A stretch of 8,978 bases of DNA from Fulvivirga aurantia (GTDB lineage: Bacteria; Bacteroidota; Bacteroidia; Cytophagales; Cyclobacteriaceae), in assembly GCF_009711475.1 (NCBI RefSeq), contig NZ_SMMD01000807.1:1-8978 (forward strand). The letters run 5' to 3'. Each line of letters opens with the position of its first letter. The first letter of the stretch is position 1. The notes beneath the pieces were generated by a model, which was given only the letters and a program-made list of their open reading frames with translations, was not told the origin of the DNA and made no database searches. Both the position numbers and the translations under genes were made by a program. Positions 6,531 to 8,978 of this stretch are shown here, piece after piece.

Positions 6531-8978
6531 TTACGGTAATGGTATTCTGAGTGATAGTATGGTTCCACTTACACCAGATTCTATATTGAGTTGTGCATTA
6601 AGTTTATTAGCCCTGTTTTGCATGGTTCTTAAGCCAATCCCTTCTTGTTTAGTATCATCGAGCTGAAAACCTTTGCCATTGTCTTCAATAATCATAATAA
6701 GATAGCCTTCTTTTATTTTTAAATCAACTTTTATATGATCCGGCTGACCATGCTTGATGGCATTATTTATTGCTTCCTGTGCAATTCTATAGGTATTAAG
6801 CTCAATGTCGGCTGGTAGCCTGATATCTTCATTAAAAGAAAAATCGATACTTACCTTTTCTGATGTGTGATAATCATCTGTAAGCTCTTGTATTGACATG
6901 GCCAAACCAAAATCCCGAATGGCGCTTGGCATGATGCGATGGGCCAGTGCGCGGCTTTCGTTTATAGCAATCTCTAGCTGCTTTTGAGATCGACTAAATC
7001 GGTCATTCTGCTTAAGCGCAGGATCGTCAATTGAAATGTTTTTAAGATTCATATTTACAATCCCTAAAGTCTGAGTGATACCATCATGTAGCTCCGCGGC
7101 TATGGCCGCACGTTCTTTTTCCAGCGCATCTAAAATGCTGTTAGAAATTTGTAAGTCCCTATCGACACGATCGGTGATGTCTCTGATCACGACCATGGCA
7201 CCAATAATTTTTTCTTTATCATCATATAGAGCTGTACCATTAGACTCTACATACCTGATGTCATTTTTCTGTTTGATGGCATACTCATGGTTGCTTACTT
7301 TTCCTTCTTTTAAGGCTATCATCAAACTGAGTTCCTCTTTATTAAGCAAACGCTCCAGGTTTGTGGTATAGAGTTTATACTTGCCTGGCCAACTGTTAGC
7401 ATTAGTATAGAGCTCTACATCATCGATCCATTGACGCAGCGTATTGTTAAATAAAACCAGTTTGCCTTCTGCATCACACGCTAAGATTGCATCTGAGGCA
7501 TTTTGTAAAATACTATCCAGGTATTCTTCTTTTTCTAAAAGGGCCAACTCCATTTGCTTGCGCGGAGTGATATTTTGCACAATGCCTTTAAGTTTAACAA
7601 TATTACCCTCGTCATCAAGTACGGGAATACCAATAGCTTTTACGTGTTTTTTGCCTGAGGCAAGGTGTAGCGTGGTATCATACTCATAGGTTTCTTTTGC
7701 CTTAAGTGCCTTTTGTACACTTTTTTGAAGCAACTCGTACTCATTTGGCTCATGATAATGTATAAACTCGTCTAAAGAGGGGGCACCTAGCTTTGGGTCT
7801 CTTTCAAATATCTTGTAAACCTGATCCGACCAGGTTGTCTCTCCGGTCTCAGGATTCCACTCCCAATCTCCGATTTCTCCGATAGCCTGTGATTGGCTAA
7901 GCCGCTCTTCCTTTTCTCTAAGTTGTAATTCAACCGCCTTAATGTCATCTATGTCTACGTGGGTACCGGCCATAATAAGCGGTTTGCCATTTTTATCTTT
8001 CTTTATAACCCTGCCTGAGTCTAAGATCCATTTGTACTTGCCATTTTTACATAGCATCTGGATTTCAAAACTCACATCTTCACATTTACCACTCATTACT
8101 TCCCCTAAAGATTGCTGAATCAAAGCCGCACTTTCGGGGTGAAGGTGCTCCATAAAGAAATTGAAGTTAGACTCTACTTCTTCTACAGTATAGCCCAACA
8201 TCTCCGCCCAGTACTGATTTACCTCGTTTTTACCCGTTTCCAGATTTAAATTCCAAGTGCCTAGTCGACCACCTTGTATCGCGATATCTAATTTTTCGCG
8301 AGCTTCATACAGGTTTAGTTCTTTTTCCCTTACAAGGCTTTCTGATTTTTTGAGGTTGTCTATATCAACATGAATGCCGGCCATGATCAATGGTTTGCCC
8401 ATTGCATCTCTTCTGATGATACGGCCAGAAGTCAATAACCATTTATAGCTACCATCTTTGCATTGCATTTGTATGTCGAAACTATAGCTCTCTCTTTCAC
8501 CACTCTTTACTTCATCAAATTTCTTTTTAAAGGTTTCTTTACTTTCATCAGACAGTTTCTCATTGAAAAAATCAAGATGATGATTAACCTCTTCCAGGCT
8601 ATAACCAAGCATGCTTGCCCAATATTCATTTACTTCATTTTGCTCGGTTTGTAGGTTTAAGTTCCAGGTGCCCAGTCGTCCACCTTGTATTGCTATGTCA
8701 AGCTTTTGGAGGTTTGTATTGTAGGCTGTAGTGTCCTGAATCTCAAATATTAGTAGCCCTTGTTCAGAAATTTTTATACAAGTGATGTTCACAAACTTAT
8801 TTTCGCCAGACTTGGTAATCAATAAGACGTTCTTCCATTTTAGTTTATAATCAGAATCATTAGTGACAAAATTGTACAGGGCTAATTGATACTTTTCTCT
8901 TTTCTGATCAGGTAAGGCATTATCTAAAACTGATTTTATACGAGAGATATCTTCTTGCTCCCAGCCAAAAACATGAGT
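6531..8978 (-). CDS. Multi-PAS sensor histidine kinase, HisKA_3/NarX-DegS type (5' end outside window)
   Basis: The frame is open to the right edge, giving 815 visible residues. The TTG at 8820-8822 is not a credible start: the 52 codons before it encode the first part of a PAS domain (VFGWEQEDI onward) and contain no ATG. Visible order: partial PAS-A (1-85), PAS-B (93-213), PAS-C (230-350), PAS-D (360-476), PAS-E (486-607), HisKA_3 dimerization domain (about 618-690) and HATPase (about 728-815). The histidine box AAELHDGITQTLG has His631 followed by Asp, with the DxxxQ motif (Asp632, Gln636) linked in this family to phosphatase activity. The ATP site is complete: N-box QEAINNAIKHG (734-744), G1 DNGKGF (766-771) and G2 GIGLRTM. 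It should autophosphorylate and pass phosphate to the NarL-type regulator encoded 3 bases downstream, and may also dephosphorylate it. No membrane helix is visible, but the N-terminus is unseen. PAS-B and PAS-C are a recent tandem duplication. The sensed signal is unknown. Confidence 0.93.
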   Translation of the reverse strand, partial: THVFGWEQEDISRIKSVLDNALPDQKREKYQLALYNFVTNDSDYKLKWKNVLLITKSGENKFVNITCIKISEQGLLIFEIQDTTAYNTNLQKLDIAIQGGRLGTWNLNLQTEQNEVNEYWASMLGYSLEEVNHHLDFFNEKLSDESKETFKKKFDEVKSGERESYSFDIQMQCKDGSYKWLLTSGRIIRRDAMGKPLIMAGIHVDIDNLKKSESLVREKELNLYEAREKLDIAIQGGRLGTWNLNLETGKNEVNQYWAEMLGYTVEEVESNFNFFMEHLHPESAALIQQSLGEVMSGKCEDVSFEIQMLCKNGKYKWILDSGRVIKKDKNGKPLIMAGTHVDIDDIKAVELQLREKEERLSQSQAIGEIGDWEWNPETGETTWSDQVYKIFERDPKLGAPSLDEFIHYHEPNEYELLQKSVQKALKAKETYEYDTTLHLASGKKHVKAIGIPVLDDEGNIVKLKGIVQNITPRKQMELALLEKEEYLDSILQNASDAILACDAEGKLVLFNNTLRQWIDDVELYTNANSWPGKYKLYTTNLERLLNKEELSLMIALKEGKVSNHEYAIKQKNDIRYVESNGTALYDDKEKIIGAMVVIRDITDRVDRDLQISNSILDALEKERAAIAAELHDGITQTLGIVNMNLKNISIDDPALKQNDRFSRSQKQLEIAINESRALAHRIMPSAIRDFGLAMSIQELTDDYHTSEKVSIDFSFNEDIRLPADIELNTYRIAQEAINNAIKHGQPDHIKVDLKIKEGYLIMIIEDNGKGFQLDDTKQEGIGLRTMQNRANKLNAQLNIESGVSGTILSLRIPLP
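7929..8702 (-). repeat. Tandem duplication of a PAS-domain coding unit (411-base period)
   Basis: Inside the sensor kinase, two adjacent PAS units begin at 8702 and 8291, exactly 411 bases (137 codons) apart. Both start with the identical 17 residues LDIAIQGGRLGTWNLNL and share later blocks such as MLGY, GKPLIMAG and HVDID. By eye about 60% of roughly 120 aligned residues are identical, far more than the other PAS domains share. The similarity is visible in the DNA too (for example CCACCTTGTAT at both starts). This points to duplication within the gene followed by divergence, mostly in the middle of the domain. Confidence 0.85.

Noticed and set aside
7075..8654. + strand open frames of 63-98 codons antisense to the sensor kinase gene
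   Set aside because: The opposite strand encodes conserved kinase and PAS motifs throughout. The Ser-rich translation of the 98-codon frame reflects complementary codons.

Overview
The window looks like chromosomal DNA from a Bacteroidetes bacterium, probably of the Cytophagales/Flammeovirgaceae type. The evidence is AT-rich sequence, no clear Shine-Dalgarno sites, a lipoprotein whose Cys is followed by acidic residues, a small outer-membrane beta-barrel, and very large soluble PAS/GAF proteins with the Bacteroidetes-style histidine box around 'QSHVVKAPLARI'. Lineage is inferred from style only; there is no rRNA or marker gene here.

Left part (1-1476, + strand): the last 20 codons of an unidentified gene, then an exported beta-barrel-like protein (99-800), then a predicted lipoprotein (790-1476). 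The last two overlap by 11 bases, so the three genes probably form one cell-envelope operon. A strong hairpin at 1503-1531 separates this operon from the convergent signalling genes and has T-rich flanks on both strands, so it should terminate both.

Right part (1558-8978, - strand): four signalling genes read leftward. First is a large multi-PAS sensor histidine kinase of the NarX/DegS type (HisKA_3 + HATPase), which runs off the right edge of the window. Three bases after it comes a complete NarL/FixJ-type response regulator, its likely partner. Next is a small protein that looks like a degenerate receiver domain. Last is a 1257-residue soluble protein with about eight PAS domains, one GAF domain and a terminal histidine-box dimerization segment, but no ATP-binding kinase domain. 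The first two genes form a canonical two-component system. The other two look like catalytically incomplete relatives, a pseudo-receiver next to a kinase without a catalytic domain, and may act as accessory or integrating parts of the same pathway. That link rests on gene order only.

There is no gene-free stretch longer than 300 bases, and I saw no RNA gene, CRISPR array, transposon or phage feature.
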